A DNA stretch of 64,000 bases, from the NCBI RefSeq assembly GCF_022539315.1, contig NC_066314.1:61985543-62049542 (forward strand), read 5' to 3'. Origin of the DNA: Serinus canaria. Taxonomy: Eukaryota; Chordata; Aves; Passeriformes; Fringillidae. The position numbers were made by a program, and so were the translations under genes. Shown here in pieces: positions 30,901-41,800 of the stretch; the stretch's first letter is position 1; every line of letters starts with the position of its first letter. Under the pieces are notes generated by a model that saw only the letters and a list, made by a program, of their open reading frames with translations, ran no database searches and was not told where the DNA came from.

Positions 30901-32338
30901 ATTCCATCAGGATTATACTTACCATTTTATGAGTGCAATCTGTGAATGGACAGTGGCCTTTGGTTTCATCTTCTTCTTTTTAACCTTCATTAGAGATTTT
31001 CAGGTTGGTATCTACATATTTTAGCAGTGACTAAGTGCTATGAATTATATAACAATGCAATAGAAAATTACCATTCCTTACCTAGATAGATGCATCACAG
31101 CTATACAGAAACAAATGTTATCAAGCACAGAACTGATTTTTGTCCACATAATGAATATTCTCCCCCTCGATTATAAAACATAAAATTCAGTTTAATAGTT
31201 CAGTGTGTCTTTTCTTGAAAATTAAGACCGGTCAATTATTTACCACTCTTTTTGTAGAAAGAGGCCCTCTAAAGGTGACATAATAGCAAAATAAATGATG
31301 CAACTAAAACTTAATTTCTTTCTGCCCTAAGGATTTCATATAACAATCCAAAGCATTTCAATCATTGATGTTTTACAATTTTGCTATATGTTTCCTCAAA
31401 GTGCAAGGAATATGAAATAATTTTTGGAAAAATATTGACACAAAAGCCTTCTGGTTTGGGAAGCTGGATTCTGAGTTAGCATATGTTTTGCTAACCAATA
31501 TCAAACATTTCCATGTCTGTTTAGTTTTGACTTAGTACTAAATAGATTATGGCTATAGGGCTTTTCCTTAATTAAAAACAAAAATTAAAAAATAATAAAA
31601 TAAAATAAGCAATGTTCAGCAGAAAAAAACACTTCTTTCAGAAAAAAAAAGTTCCAAATTACACAACACATGATCTTAAAGGTTTATAATTGCCTTCTTC
31701 TCATAGAATTATTGAAGAACCATTCCAAAATATCTGTATCATTTAATCCATGATTTTTGGGGGGAGGAATTTATTGCCAGTCCATCACTCTCTGATATCT
31801 ATGTATATGATGTCATCTCTTTCATCAAAGAGACTCTTCCCTTGGAGTCAGAGCTTTGCAGGACAATGCAGTAATTCTCAGAATATTTATCAACAATCCT
31901 TAGTTGATAATTCTGCTTCAGATACATAAAAACTTCTAAATATAAATATTATGAAAATAAGAGAAAGGGATGAAATTAAATGAATTGGAATTGTGGCCAT
32001 TTTAAATTACAGGCTATGAAATAGCATGGATCCAATGTTAGTGTTTGACAATGACAGAAAGATTTTTTAGATTCCACTGTCTTCTTGTCATAACCAATGC
32101 TCAGAGAAAACTGAATTATTAACTCAGTAAAAAAGTCCTGCCACAGTCAAAGAAAAAAAAAATTTCTAATTTCCCCCAGTATTTATTTCACTTTAACACT
32201 TTTTTCTTTTATTTCATCTTCTTGTACTTTATATCATAGAACTGTAAAATTAAATTATCTTAAGCTGATCTTGCTTTATTTTTCTCTTAGAGATTTTCTG
32301 TAAGGATATCAACAGAAATACATGAAGAATCCCGATAA
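18803..32338 (+). CDS. DRAM1: DRAM1, complete coding region in 7 exons
   Basis: DNA-damage-regulated autophagy modulator 1, a six-pass lysosomal membrane protein that promotes autophagy and is induced by p53 in mammals. Coding exons are 18803-18933, 24748-24815, 25995-26137, 27920-28097, 29520-29578, 30911-31003 and 32291-32338. They total 720 bases, 239 codons plus stop, against 238 residues in human, with every junction in frame. Conserved marks include [59 protein letters not shown] and VRISTEI. Hydrophobic segments lie at about 9-33, 54-78, 93-113, 125-145, 159-179 and 201-221. N-glycosylation sequons are at N61 (NIS) and N82 (NES). An in-frame ATG at 18716 would add 29 residues of Ala/Pro-rich sequence and was not chosen because family proteins start at MLC. 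Confidence 0.97.
21565..21594. repeat. Perfect 13-bp hairpin, 4-base loop
   Basis: AAAATTGAATATG (21565-21577), loop AATC, then CATATTCAATTTT (21582-21594). It is in DRAM1 intron 1. The function is unknown and AT-rich hairpins of this size can arise by chance. Confidence 0.9.
22125..22146. repeat. Perfect 10-bp inverted repeat
   Basis: AAGACTTAGT, TT, ACTAAGTCTT in DRAM1 intron 1. No role can be assigned. Confidence 0.85.
22773..23615 (-). mobile_element. CR1 LINE, about 840-bp 3' fragment in DRAM1 intron 1
   Basis: A minus-strand CR1 that runs from the 3' UTR (plus strand ACAATGGTTGGAAAAGACCT) into the end of ORF2. A minus-strand open frame at 23139-23492 keeps the reverse-transcriptase pattern [14 protein letters not shown] followed by VASRSRAV and then loses the frame, so it is a dead relic. 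It is antisense to DRAM1. Confidence 0.95.
24748..24815 (+). CDS. DRAM1: DRAM1 coding exon 2
   Basis: Completes Ser44 and encodes [20 protein letters not shown], then LL and the first base of Ala67. The acceptor is TTTAG and the donor CTAG|GTAGGT. The TGTxPPESG luminal loop motif is a hallmark of the DRAM family. The NIS sequon is at N61. Confidence 0.97.
24816..25994. other. DRAM1: DRAM1 intron 2
   Basis: A 1.2-kb intron from GTAGGT to TTTTTTCAG with no recognisable element. Confidence 0.9.
25995..26137 (+). CDS. DRAM1: DRAM1 coding exon 3
   Basis: Encodes residues 67 (completed) to 114: [20 protein letters not shown], then [20 protein letters not shown] and GIVATFQ. It carries the end of the second and all of the third membrane segment and the NES sequon at N82. 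The acceptor has a strong pyrimidine tract, and the donor is CAG|GTATGA. Confidence 0.97.
26138..27919. other. DRAM1: DRAM1 intron 3
   Basis: A 1.8-kb unique sequence from GTATGA to CCTTTCCAG. No exon or mobile element was recognised. Confidence 0.9.
27920..28097 (+). CDS. DRAM1: DRAM1 coding exon 4
   Basis: Encodes residues 115-173 plus the first base of Met174: [20 protein letters not shown], then [20 protein letters not shown] and [19 protein letters not shown]. It contains the fourth and most of the fifth membrane segment. The donor is the weak CCCA|GTATCC. It was chosen because it restores the conserved IPMIV across the junction. A stronger-looking AAG|GTGTAT 12 bases on would bring in an in-frame TAA. 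Confidence 0.94.
28098..29519. other. DRAM1: DRAM1 intron 4
   Basis: A 1.4-kb intron from GTATCC to TTTTCCCAG. It hosts the ERVK-like solo LTR at 28672-29058 and a T run at about 29441-29455 near the acceptor. Confidence 0.9.
28672..29058 (-). mobile_element. Solo LTR of an ERVK-like endogenous retrovirus in DRAM1 intron 4
   Basis: A 387-bp element with TGTTGTCTTG at the left end and GGTGACA at the right, flanked by identical CCAGCC hexamers (28666-28671 and 29059-29064). A 6-bp target duplication is usual for ERVK-type elements. On the minus strand it has repeated ATTGG/CCAAT boxes in the middle and an AATAAA (plus strand TTTATT at 28745) before the 3' end, so minus is the likely sense direction, antisense to DRAM1. 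No internal retroviral genes are present. The sequence resembles a common songbird LTR family as I recall it. The open frame over 28944-29225 is chance. Confidence 0.93.
29520..29578 (+). CDS. DRAM1: DRAM1 coding exon 5
   Basis: A 59-base exon that completes Met174 and encodes [19 protein letters not shown] (175-193). It matches the loop after the fifth membrane segment in human (ITKLEWNPREK). The acceptor is TTTTCCCAG and the donor AAG|GTAAAA. Confidence 0.95.
30339..30377. repeat. Perfect 18-bp hairpin, 3-base loop
   Basis: AAAAAATTGGTTTTACTG (30339-30356), loop AAA, then the exact inverse CAGTAAAACCAATTTTTT (30360-30377). The right arm runs on into further T. It lies in DRAM1 intron 5 and would be in the DRAM1 pre-mRNA. 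Confidence 0.95.
30868..30902 (+). repeat. DRAM1: Triplicated TTTATATCTCAT at the DRAM1 exon 6 acceptor
   Basis: Three head-to-tail copies (12, 12 and 11 bp) end 8 bases before exon 6. Each copy contains CTCAT, which fits the vertebrate branch-point pattern YTNAY. The candidate branch adenosines are 33, 21 and 10 bases upstream of the exon, of which the first two are at usable distances. Confidence 0.9.
30911..31003 (+). CDS. DRAM1: DRAM1 coding exon 6
   Basis: Encodes residues 194-224: [20 protein letters not shown], then [11 protein letters not shown]. This holds the sixth membrane segment and is one of the best conserved parts of the family. The acceptor is CATCAG and the donor CAG|GTTGGT. 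Both junctions are in phase 0. Confidence 0.97.
31004..32290. other. DRAM1: DRAM1 intron 6
   Basis: A 1.3-kb AT-rich intron from GTTGGT to TTTCTCTTAG, with no recognisable element. Confidence 0.9.
32291..32338 (+). CDS. DRAM1: DRAM1 coding exon 7 with stop
   Basis: Encodes the cytosolic tail [15 protein letters not shown] (225-239) and TAA. The RISTEI core matches human DRAM1. The last residues (HEESR against human NGDI) differ and account for the one-residue length difference. Confidence 0.95.
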   Translation, partial: RFSVRISTEIHEESR

Positions 32339-33660
32339 TGCAAGAACAATATTTTATATCTATGGATATTCCAGGTTTCTTTTTCTTAGAAAAAATGGCA
32401 GAGGCACAAGGATTGATGAGGTTGTACTAAGAACCCATGCCATTGACTCTGCACCAGCAACCACAAAAAGATTTTAAGAACTCAGAGCAAAGTTCCTCCT
32501 GCCTTTTTGCAATATTTTGTAGTTTTTATATGGTTTGGTATATTAAAAATACTGTAACAAAAGCAATATCTAGAAGCACCAGAAAATCACTCAAGGACTT
32601 GATCTCCTCAGCTCTTCTATTTTGAACATATCTGTACTTTTTAATTTGCTGTAGTGTGACCAGTAGCATTAGCATTTAAACTTGAGAAAGCACATTTTGC
32701 AAAGAGGGAAGTGTAAAGGCAATGGAAATCACTGGGACTGAATTCCTGCTCTGTTAAGTTGCAAGGGCTGGAGAAGATGGTGAGAGCAAGAGTGAGCATC
32801 TTTGTTTGAAGAAATGTTAGTAGATGGCAACACTATGCTACATATTTCTGATACTGGGCACTGCAATGCAAATGCAAATCCTAAGAGAAATTTAAACTAT
32901 ATTGCTTGAAAAATGTTTTCTAATCATCACTGCAGTACATGTTGTAAAAATTCACCCTTTTTTCCCTTTTATGCACTGATGGCCACAGGAAACAAAAATG
33001 GGAAGTGGGAATAGAAAGTAAATTTATATTTAGCATTATGTAATAAAGAGAACTCTTACTGCTATTTTGTTAATATAAAGCAGAATTTTCCAGCCTGTGT
33101 TTTAATCTACAGTGGAGTGAAGAAGGTCTCAAAAAAAGCATTGGGAATGCATGGAAGCTAAGAAGAGGCAGTAGTTTTCAGGTACTTAGAAATAAATGTA
33201 TTAGTATTATATACATAAAACTGAATTAAAAAAACCAACCTGGAGAGCATCTGTAATGAAGATATTTGCTGCTATAGACTTCCTTCTGTAATGAAAGACT
33301 TGGAAAGGAGCTAATTGAGAAGTCAGATGTTACAAATATTTGCAGGCAAAAGGTTCTTTCATGAGCTGGTTCACCACCTCCATTCAGTGCATTAATCACT
33401 TGGTTGTGAATTACGTTCTCTGAAAATGACATTTTCCACACTATGTCAGAGTTTATGCAGAAATATTGATGATTTTCAGTTGCTAATATCCACTAACTAA
33501 TGTGTGTTTGGAGAGTGATGTCTTAAGATTAGTCATCTGCTAATATTTCTTTTAATGTGTATTTTAAACTATTAAACTCAGCTGTTTCACAACTTAAAGA
33601 GTTGATGTTTTGTTTATAAGTTCTTCCAGATAAAATAAAGGTAAAGGTGTTTGTTCTTCA
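32339..33660 (+). promoter_or_regulatory. DRAM1: DRAM1 3' UTR with candidate poly(A) signals
   Basis: AT-rich sequence after the stop codon. AATAAA hexamers occur at 33042-33047 and 33634-33639. The second is followed by a GT-rich stretch (GGTGTTTGTTCTT) typical of a downstream element. Which is used, or whether the UTR is longer, cannot be decided without transcript data. Confidence 0.5.
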
Positions 33661-36600
33661 CTGGAAGATTTGTTTTCCATAGTATTCAGGTTATCTTGCA
33701 GAAGTTTATAGCTACAACCAAGTTAAAAATCAAATCTTGTACTGACTAAAGGAAGGACCTTATGTCTTGCTGATTTAGTATCCTGTGAGGGGCACACATT
33801 CCTTCAAGTGAAGATCATAAAGGAAATGTGTATCAACCACAAAAAGTGACATCATGTTATTTTCAAGGCTCTGTTAAGAAAAGACCATATTTCCTAGTGC
33901 ATTGTGTATTGATTCTTGTATTACTTTTTATTCTTAGCTTTCATAAAGTATAAGAAGCAAGAAGTTGTTATTTTAAATGATAGCCAACCTTTACAGTGTT
34001 TACAATATCCTAAAAGGAAGAAAAAAAAATCCAGAGAAAGTGGCTGAATCAAGATCACCTTAGTCCCCAAAGTCAAGAGGTAAATTCAAGTACTGAATTA
34101 AATCCCTCCCATTTTCCTGAGCTTTATTGTGATACATTTTAATATGAGTTATATTCATGACCAAAAGAATGCACCAATAGTACACCTTTTATTAAATCTC
34201 TTAGGCCTAAGACCTCAAATTGCATTGACATGCAGATAGAGGCAATGTATTATTATTTTTTTTATTTGTGCAGTGAACAACTGTTGAAAACACTTAGATT
34301 ATTCTCTGGTTCCAAGCAGATTTTCAATCAACAGCTTAACTGGTTTTTTTGGCTGAAATGTGAGTTGACAAGTCGCAAGCAATTGCCAAAATAATATTCT
34401 AGCTAGGTATAATTTAGCTGTGTCTGACTCTTGTTAAATACTGCCCTTTAATTTTTACAGGCAAGTGATCTCAAGAGGTTAGCACAGATAATGTCACAGC
34501 ACATTTCTGTTGCTTTGCTATGGGTCCTTTTTTTCTATATTTTCATATTTCTTAGCAACAAGAAATAGCTTTTTTTTTTTTTTTTTGTTGGAAGCTATGC
34601 TAGAAATATTTTCATCATCTACTCTGCATGATGTTCTCTATTTGTCAGCCCATCAGGAGTGATTGAGAAATTCCTTTTGCATAAACTCCAGTAAATCACA
34701 TGATACTTGCTGTTATTTTTGGTGGTTGTGCTAAATCATTCTGCTGCTTCCAGAAGTGCAAAAGCTGATTTTTCTAGATTGTGCAGCTTGATCTGCAGAT
34801 GAAATACCACTGTTGTGGTCTCTGTCACAGTTCCAGATCATGTAAGGATGAAACTCTACCAACTCAAAATACCTTAAAGCCCCTTTGTCTTAGGACACTG
34901 TTACTTGCTCTGCTTTGCTTTCCAGTGTGCACTAAGCTAGTGATGACCTTGTCACTGGCTTTTCTCATAAGCAAACTAAACTTTAATTTCTGGCCTGCTC
35001 AGTTTGCACACTGCCTTACCTGTGACAGCAACATATGTTTGACAGTAGTACAATAACCTTGATGGCAAGGCATTTATCTCTTGCTCTTAATACTGGTAGC
35101 AAATCTTCCAAGCAGATTAGAGGGATTGTGGCAACACATCAGTGAATTTTGGACATTCCAGCAGTGAATGTCAATGGACATTGAATTTTGTAAAGAGGTT
35201 CAAGAGCTTGGTGTTTTAAACTCCTCTGTAAATATAGTCTTAGTCTCAATATTGACCACATTTTCACAAGCCTTCAGGCTTTAGAGCACCTGTTTGAAGA
35301 CAGCAGAGGGTGTCAAGTTGGTTCCTAGTGGTTTACAATGTCCACTGGAAATACTGTCTCTGGAAGAGGCTGGAAGAGCTGCTCTCCTCCAAGAAACAGT
35401 GAAAGGCAGAATGGTGCATATATTTTAAGAAGGGATAATGTTTGTTTCCTTGGAAGATGAGTTAATGTCCATTTATTTGGGAGAAATGTGGGCAAGTAGC
35501 AATAGGCTTTAATATAAAAATTCTCTGTAGCTTTGAGTAAAACCTGTCAGAGCTGGGTCTGTCTTTCACTGCATTTGTGTGTGTGCTAGTGCCCACCCAG
35601 TCACACCTTCAGTACTGGCATGATGAGGCCTGGCAGTGGTCAGAGTCCTGCATGTTGCTGCAATACACAGAAATAAAAATGCATGCTGTATTTTATAAAA
35701 AACCACTGTGATTTAATGAGCTTTGGCTATATTTTGGATTAGTAATGTAATTCAGAAAGAGTGTTTCTCCCATTTTAAGGAGAAAATAGGCAAGTCCTAC
35801 ATGTGGTGTCTGTATTTTTCCCTGTACACAATAGATGGCACTAGCAGCCCACATGATTTGGGTTTATTTCCCACGTTCAGGCAAGCACAAGTGCAGTAGT
35901 GTTGTAGGTAGCTTTAGCTGATTTTAATAGTTGTCTGGAGGCCCAGTTAAATGAGTTTTGTATTGTGCCTTTGTGGAAAACAAGTCAGATCTAAGCATCC
36001 CTTCCTGCCTTCATCTAAGTAAATATGTTTTGCTGCTGCCATGTGTAGTCTCATAGCAACTTTGAATTTATTTGTCTAAGTTAAAGGAGCCACTTGCTGC
36101 AGTTATCACTGGCACAGGCTGACATCCAGCTCTCATTACTACACCACTTCTCCTGGGAAGCTTTTCCTACCCTATCACAAAGAAGGTACATTTCACTCAG
36201 TTGCTTCAGGAGACTTCTGTCAGTTTGCAGCAGGGCTTTAGAAAACAATACAGACCTTGTTTTCATGAGACAACAATACAGAAAGAACAATTTCAAAATT
36301 GCAGGCAGTCTGCACCCAGAAAAAATGCCTGGTTATAAAAAAAATTCAAAGGTAGCTGCTGTGTCTATTTAAAAATGCACTTTGCATGTAAAAGGTCTTT
36401 TCTCCAGTTATTTCTTTGCCTAACAAAACAGTTAGCATTGTCTTCTATGAAGTGTGGCAATAATGCAGGCTTTCAAACATTATCTTACCTGGAATGATAC
36501 AAGTTTAGCATTCACAGTCTTAAATAAACTATGCTGAGCAGCATGGATGCTTCTCTAGAAACTCCCACCATAGGTTATTATATGGATTTTTAAAAAAATA

Positions 36601-39600
36601 TATATAGAAAGTGCTCTGACAAAGTATGAGTGATTCATTATTGAGAGACATTTTGAACACAGTAGAACTTTCTTACTCCACTGGCATTCTCCCAACACAC
36701 ACTCATAAAACTCATTATAGGTACTTTTCAAAGAAGGTTTCTCTGATGAACATTTAGACTTTCATCTTGAGACCTGCAGGAACATTCTCTGCAGCTCTGC
36801 TTCTATTAGAGATACCAGCAGCTGATGGATCTCCATGCAAAGAGGTGTCTCTCCTTCCTCTCACACTGCATCAGGTGGCTGAAACATATTAGATGGTTTG
36901 CAGGGAGGTTTTTCTTCTGGTTTGAATCATTCAGGAGGATTTTTTGATAATAAAATAATTTGTGGGGTTTTTTTCCCTTTAAAAAATTACAAATAGAACT
37001 TTGTGCTCATTTGAAATTTCAACGGGATTACACATAAAATCTTGTCTACTACTTAGAAAGGATTTTGACATAGGTCTTGTTCTTCAAGCAAAAATGTAAT
37101 GTTCAGAAATTCCAACAGATGAAATATCCCTCTTTTCTTACCTATTAGCCTTTTAGATCTATTTAGCCTTTGACAATACAAATTCAACAGGAGATAAGAA
37201 CCTTCACTCGGAGGAAAAAGATCTTGACTTTAACCAACTAAAATCAAATTACAAGACTTCTACTGACTTTAAATGTTAGTATTTCTTCCTCTGCTGAGCA
37301 AGTGCATATGTTGTTCACAGAGCCTGGGGATGTTTCCTGGGTAGATTCTGGTGTCAGCAGAATAATCTCAGAGATGAATTTGGAAAACAGGTTATCTCCC
37401 TGTAAGCAGTTTGAAGGAGACATCAAGCTCCAAGACTCTGCTTGTTCTGCCTCTGCTCCTTAAACCCAGCTTGTTTTTTTACTGAAGAAACACAAATGGA
37501 GAGTTCAAAGTGAAGTATTTAGACCTGAGTTCTCAGAACCAATATCACAAGTACAACAGGATATAGTTCTGATTAAGCCACCAATGACATTTAATTTGAA
37601 ATTCAGTGCAACTATGTGAAGATGGCACTGTGACAAGATCTGAGACATCCCCAACTAGCTGTAAGTGTCAGAAGCAACTGAGGAAGCAGGATCCAAGCTT
37701 CAGCAAGCACTTGTTTTCTCAGGATTGTGGAAGCTTTCCATTGGTTTGGCTTCCTCTGGATTTTGGGGGCACGGAGATGGCGCCATTTCTCATTTCTCCC
37801 TTTGTCCTCTGTCCTTCTGTGTTACCTAATACTCAATTCACACAAATTGTGTTGGCAAACAGCTCTCCCAGTATGTTAGTATTAGGATGTGGTTTCTGTG
37901 ATTCTGTTCCAGAAATCATCTTTCTTCATGACAGTCAACAAATTAGCCTTACTTTCCTCCATTTTGTGGTCTCAATCTGGTGTCTGGGGAATTCGAACGT
38001 ATGCAGGTAGTAAGTCATGAGTGCTCTCTGACCTGACTGCAGACCAAAATCAACTCTCAGCTGAGATCCTGCCTACAGCTGGCATGGCTGCCTAGCTTAA
38101 AAGTGTTTAAACCAAATATTTGGGGTAATTATAGTATTATAGCAGATTTGAAAGGGTGATTGCCAGTGCTGTCAAAGGGTGAAGCTGACATTTTTTCAAT
38201 ACCCCTCCTTGCCAAGCAGCTTTAAAATTTGAAGGCTATTATTGTATTAGCATAGTTCTTTAGTCTTGAACTGAATTTAAAACATGCTTACTGTTTAGGG
38301 TAGGCAATACAAAATCCTGATCGCTACTTTCCTGGAATTTTAACCAAAAGGAATGGTACAACATTATATAATCATGTTTTTTAAAAATCAACTTGCAGTT
38401 TTACATGGCATCTTGTGTCTGCTCGTGGCAGCCAGAACTGAGCGTTGCCATTGAAAACAGAGAGTCATGGCAGTATATTCACTCCAAAAATACCTTCTGG
38501 TTGCAAAAATATTTAACAATGTTAAGACTAAAAAGGAGTGAGAGGAAACTAAAGAAAGACAGGATTGGAAACTGTTCATTGCACTGTCAGATAAAAATTC
38601 ACTGTGGAAAAATGCACAAACAGACAAACAAAAAACAATTTCTGGAGTAAAAATGCAATCCAGCAGATGACAGAGTCTTCTTGAGTGGGGTTGAAGGATG
38701 AAAGGGGGTCGACCCTCAAACCACCCAGTTGAATTCAGTGAGCAGAAAGCACTGGGCATCAGGCATTCAGCTCGGGACTGGGGACAGATAAGTCTCTCAT
38801 GGATTTCTAGGAAGAGCAGAAACTCTGCCTTTGCGCGTAACTCTTTTGGAAAAGAGGTTTCGGAAAAACCAGAAGTCTCAGAAACCAAAATCCTCTCAAT
38901 ACCGTGGATGGGTTATTGAAACTATCCCATAAATCACAGTAGCAGTTAGGCAGCAAGGCAAAATTGGAATTAGTGATTCTTCTCCTTCAAGGGCAGCTGG
39001 AGATGGGTCTTCATCTGGATTGTGTAACCGTGCTGAAGAAGCAGCAATTCCTGTGTTCCAAAACTGTGGGCAGTTTTGTCAGTTAGTCTCAAGGCACACA
39101 GACTCAGAATAAGGCAAAAGATTGGAAGATGAGAGAAAGGGTAAGAAAGAGAGGAGTCCCTGCATAAGAAAAGAGGGGAAGGAAAGGGCAGGATTTTGCC
39201 TCAAAATCTGTGGAACATGACACTTATCTTCGGCCTCAGTGGAAATAAAGAAACACAGAGAGACCTCTTTAGTCTTAACATTGTTAAATAGTACCCCATT
39301 AAGAATTACATTAAATTTCATTAAATGACCTCAAATCACAAAGTGGAATCAGGAAGCACCTTTCTGCCATTTTCTGGACACTAAGGATCAATACTTTGAT
39401 AGGTTTCTTGGGAGGCAAGTTATACTGAAACCACAGTCCCAGGACCTGGAGAAGAGGTTCCTGCTCACAGATTGCAACAGGAGGAGTTCCCCTTTCTGTG
39501 GATTTTCAGTGTAGAATTTGGAATAGCAGGAGGTTGCTCTTGCTTGCAAAGGTCCCCACATAGCTTCTGGTGGGAAGACACCAGATTGTTTGCCAGTCCC

Positions 39601-41728
39601 ACAGGGAACACAGGGGAGATTTTTGCCAGCAAAATCACAGACTAGAAGAGGAACAGAGTCTCTGTAATTAAACAGTGAGAGGTAAGCTACACAAGATGGT
39701 TGTGGTTATTTGCTTTTGTCCCCAGTGCCATGTAGAAGACTCTGAAAAGGGTGTCACTGTGGTGCAAGGAGGGTTTGCTTGACTGAGATGGGTTCTCCAT
39801 TCCCAGCAGCTAAGTGATGGCTGAAATACATCTCAAAGAAGCATGGGAAGACTGAAACCTAAATGAGGGGCCCCATGCTTGTCACTGAGATTAAAAAAAA
39901 ATAAAACCAGTTTGGAAATTGGAAACTGGAAATAGAACAGATGCAGATTTTCAAACCTCTGGTCAGTCTAATGGACAGGTACTGGTCTGGGGACACATAA
40001 AGGGAAGAGGACTATGCTGATGCAACTGGGAGAGCCTCAAGATAACTGATCACCCACCAAATAATGTAATGAAGTCTTAAAACATCTGTTGATGATCAGG
40101 AGGACAGAGATTCCAGCAGAAAAGGGTGAAGATGGCTCTTCTTACCACTGTTTATACTGGCCTGCATTAGGATCAATCAAATGTGCAGTGATACTTCACC
40201 CAACCAAGCCTATGGATTTAATGTTCATTTATGAAATATTCCACACAGGAGACTGTTCTGTTGGTCTACTGCTAAACTACTGTTTAACAGAAAATATTGC
40301 TTATCTGAACCCACTCCCTAGCATATGTTTGTTGCTACCCTTATAATTTCTTTTTGGGTTGTTGTGAATTTTCAGTATAATTTTCTTTAAACAAGAGAAC
40401 ACATTATTCAGAAAGTGCCAAACAACCTCTTTATAATGATTATGAAATCTCCTATAGAGCGTTTTCTGTTAATTTTCATTGTGTTTTGAAGAAAATTCTT
40501 TTGAAGGCTTTTATAGGCTCTTGTCCAACATATCTGGGGAGTCTGTTTTTCAACATCTAGTTTTACTCTTTAACATTTATTTATGGCCACTTCAGTGCCT
40601 TTAACTTCCTAGGACTGTAAAATATTTTTTTAACCACCTTACTGATGTTAGATTTGCACAAATTTGGACAAAGGCCAGCTGATTCACTAGTAATTAAGGT
40701 ATTATTCCTAAAACAACTTTGTTTACTGCTGGTGCTCTGCTTTGCAATGCTGTGTGTGAAGAGGCACACAGCTGGCTTTGTTTGGGCTGCCTACAGATAC
40801 TCTTTGTGCAGGGTACAGGCAGGAAGGTATAGAGGCTGAAGTTCACAGCAGAGATTGCAAACAGGACATGAATTCCAGTGCAAGTTCCTTTCAGAAACTT
40901 AGTCATTTTTGTCACCTTTTTCCTCACTGTTTTTTTTTTTCTTTTTACTTGTTTTCATACCTGCTTATTTTTAAAGAATTCCAGTTGGTGTCATCTTTTT
41001 CCCCACCCCCTTAGCTGTGAGTGCTCATCAGGGCTGCAATGTAAGATTTAGAACAAACTGGAATGATTTAGGCTTCTGGTACTTCCTGGCTGCTTATAAA
41101 AGTCAAAGTAGCTGGGAACTTCTTCTAGGTGTATTAACAGTGCTGGGAGGAACTGTTTTTATAATGGGTCCTCTTAAACTTGGAATATAAATGGAAGTGT
41201 CTATTCCCTTGAGATCATGTCCTGTCTGCTACTGCTCTTTATTCTTCCTATTGTTCATTCTTCTGCTGGTGCAGTAAAAACTGGTTCTCCTTTGCCTTTC
41301 AACTCTGCCCATAACACACTGCTTTGTACACAGCTCATTATTTCTTCACATCTACTTCTACAAAGGGACAGTGCTGTTTCAAATAGGGCAGGAATGGTTA
41401 AGCCCATCATTCCACTGCCCACATGTATCTTCAAGACAGTGTGTCCTTCTGCAGGTCATAGTGCAGCTGACACCTGGCATTCACACAGAAAGAGATGATT
41501 CTTTGGGTGAAATGTTCTCAAGCAGTAAATACTTAAAGGTAGCTGGAAATTGGAAGAATGTGAGGGGTGTCCTGCTAAGTAAGACATCTGTCTGTAGGAT
41601 ATTCTGAAAGAAGGCCCTAAGAAAGAAAATTATGAAGTGAGAAAATGTTTGTGTAAAGGATAAATTTTTCAAAAATTAAGTACTGTTATTAGTTCTGAAT
41701 TAGCTCCTCTGATGTTACATCAAGACTT
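33661..41728. other. Intergenic, no gene seen
   Basis: Unique AT-rich sequence between DRAM1 and WASHC3. Several 60-166-residue open frames exist on both strands, but none shows a domain, family motif or conserved splice structure I recognise. A T run lies at about 34569-34587. Confidence 0.6.
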
Positions 41729-41800
41729 ATTAGCCTTCTTTTAGCAAAAAATTGAGGTTGTTGCTTAACAACCTCAGTTTTTTGCTAAAAGAAGGCTAGT
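41729..41800. repeat. Near-perfect 34-bp-stem hairpin with 4-base loop
   Basis: The left arm 41729-41762 and right arm 41767-41800 are inverse copies around the loop GCTT. The arms start ATTAGCCTTCTTTTAGCAAA and pair throughout, apart from two positions that are G-U wobbles in RNA (T41730 opposite G41799, and one in the middle of the stem). No homologous copy is visible elsewhere in the window. The function is unknown. It lies outside any recognised gene. Confidence 0.95.

Larger units (their letters stand above)
29579..30910. other. DRAM1: DRAM1 intron 5
   Basis: A 1.3-kb intron from GTAAAA to ATTCCATCAG. It contains a perfect 18-bp hairpin (30339-30377) and a triplicated TTTATATCTCAT just before the acceptor. 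Confidence 0.9.

Noticed and set aside
38388..38888. 166-residue minus-strand open frame, the longest in the gene desert
   Set aside because: It has no recognisable motif, overlaps open frames on the other strand, and lacks splice or promoter context. A chance open frame is more likely.
41729..41800. Canonical microRNA precursor
   Set aside because: The stem is nearly perfect and the loop only four bases, unlike typical animal precursors with bulges and larger loops. Kept as an unexplained hairpin instead.
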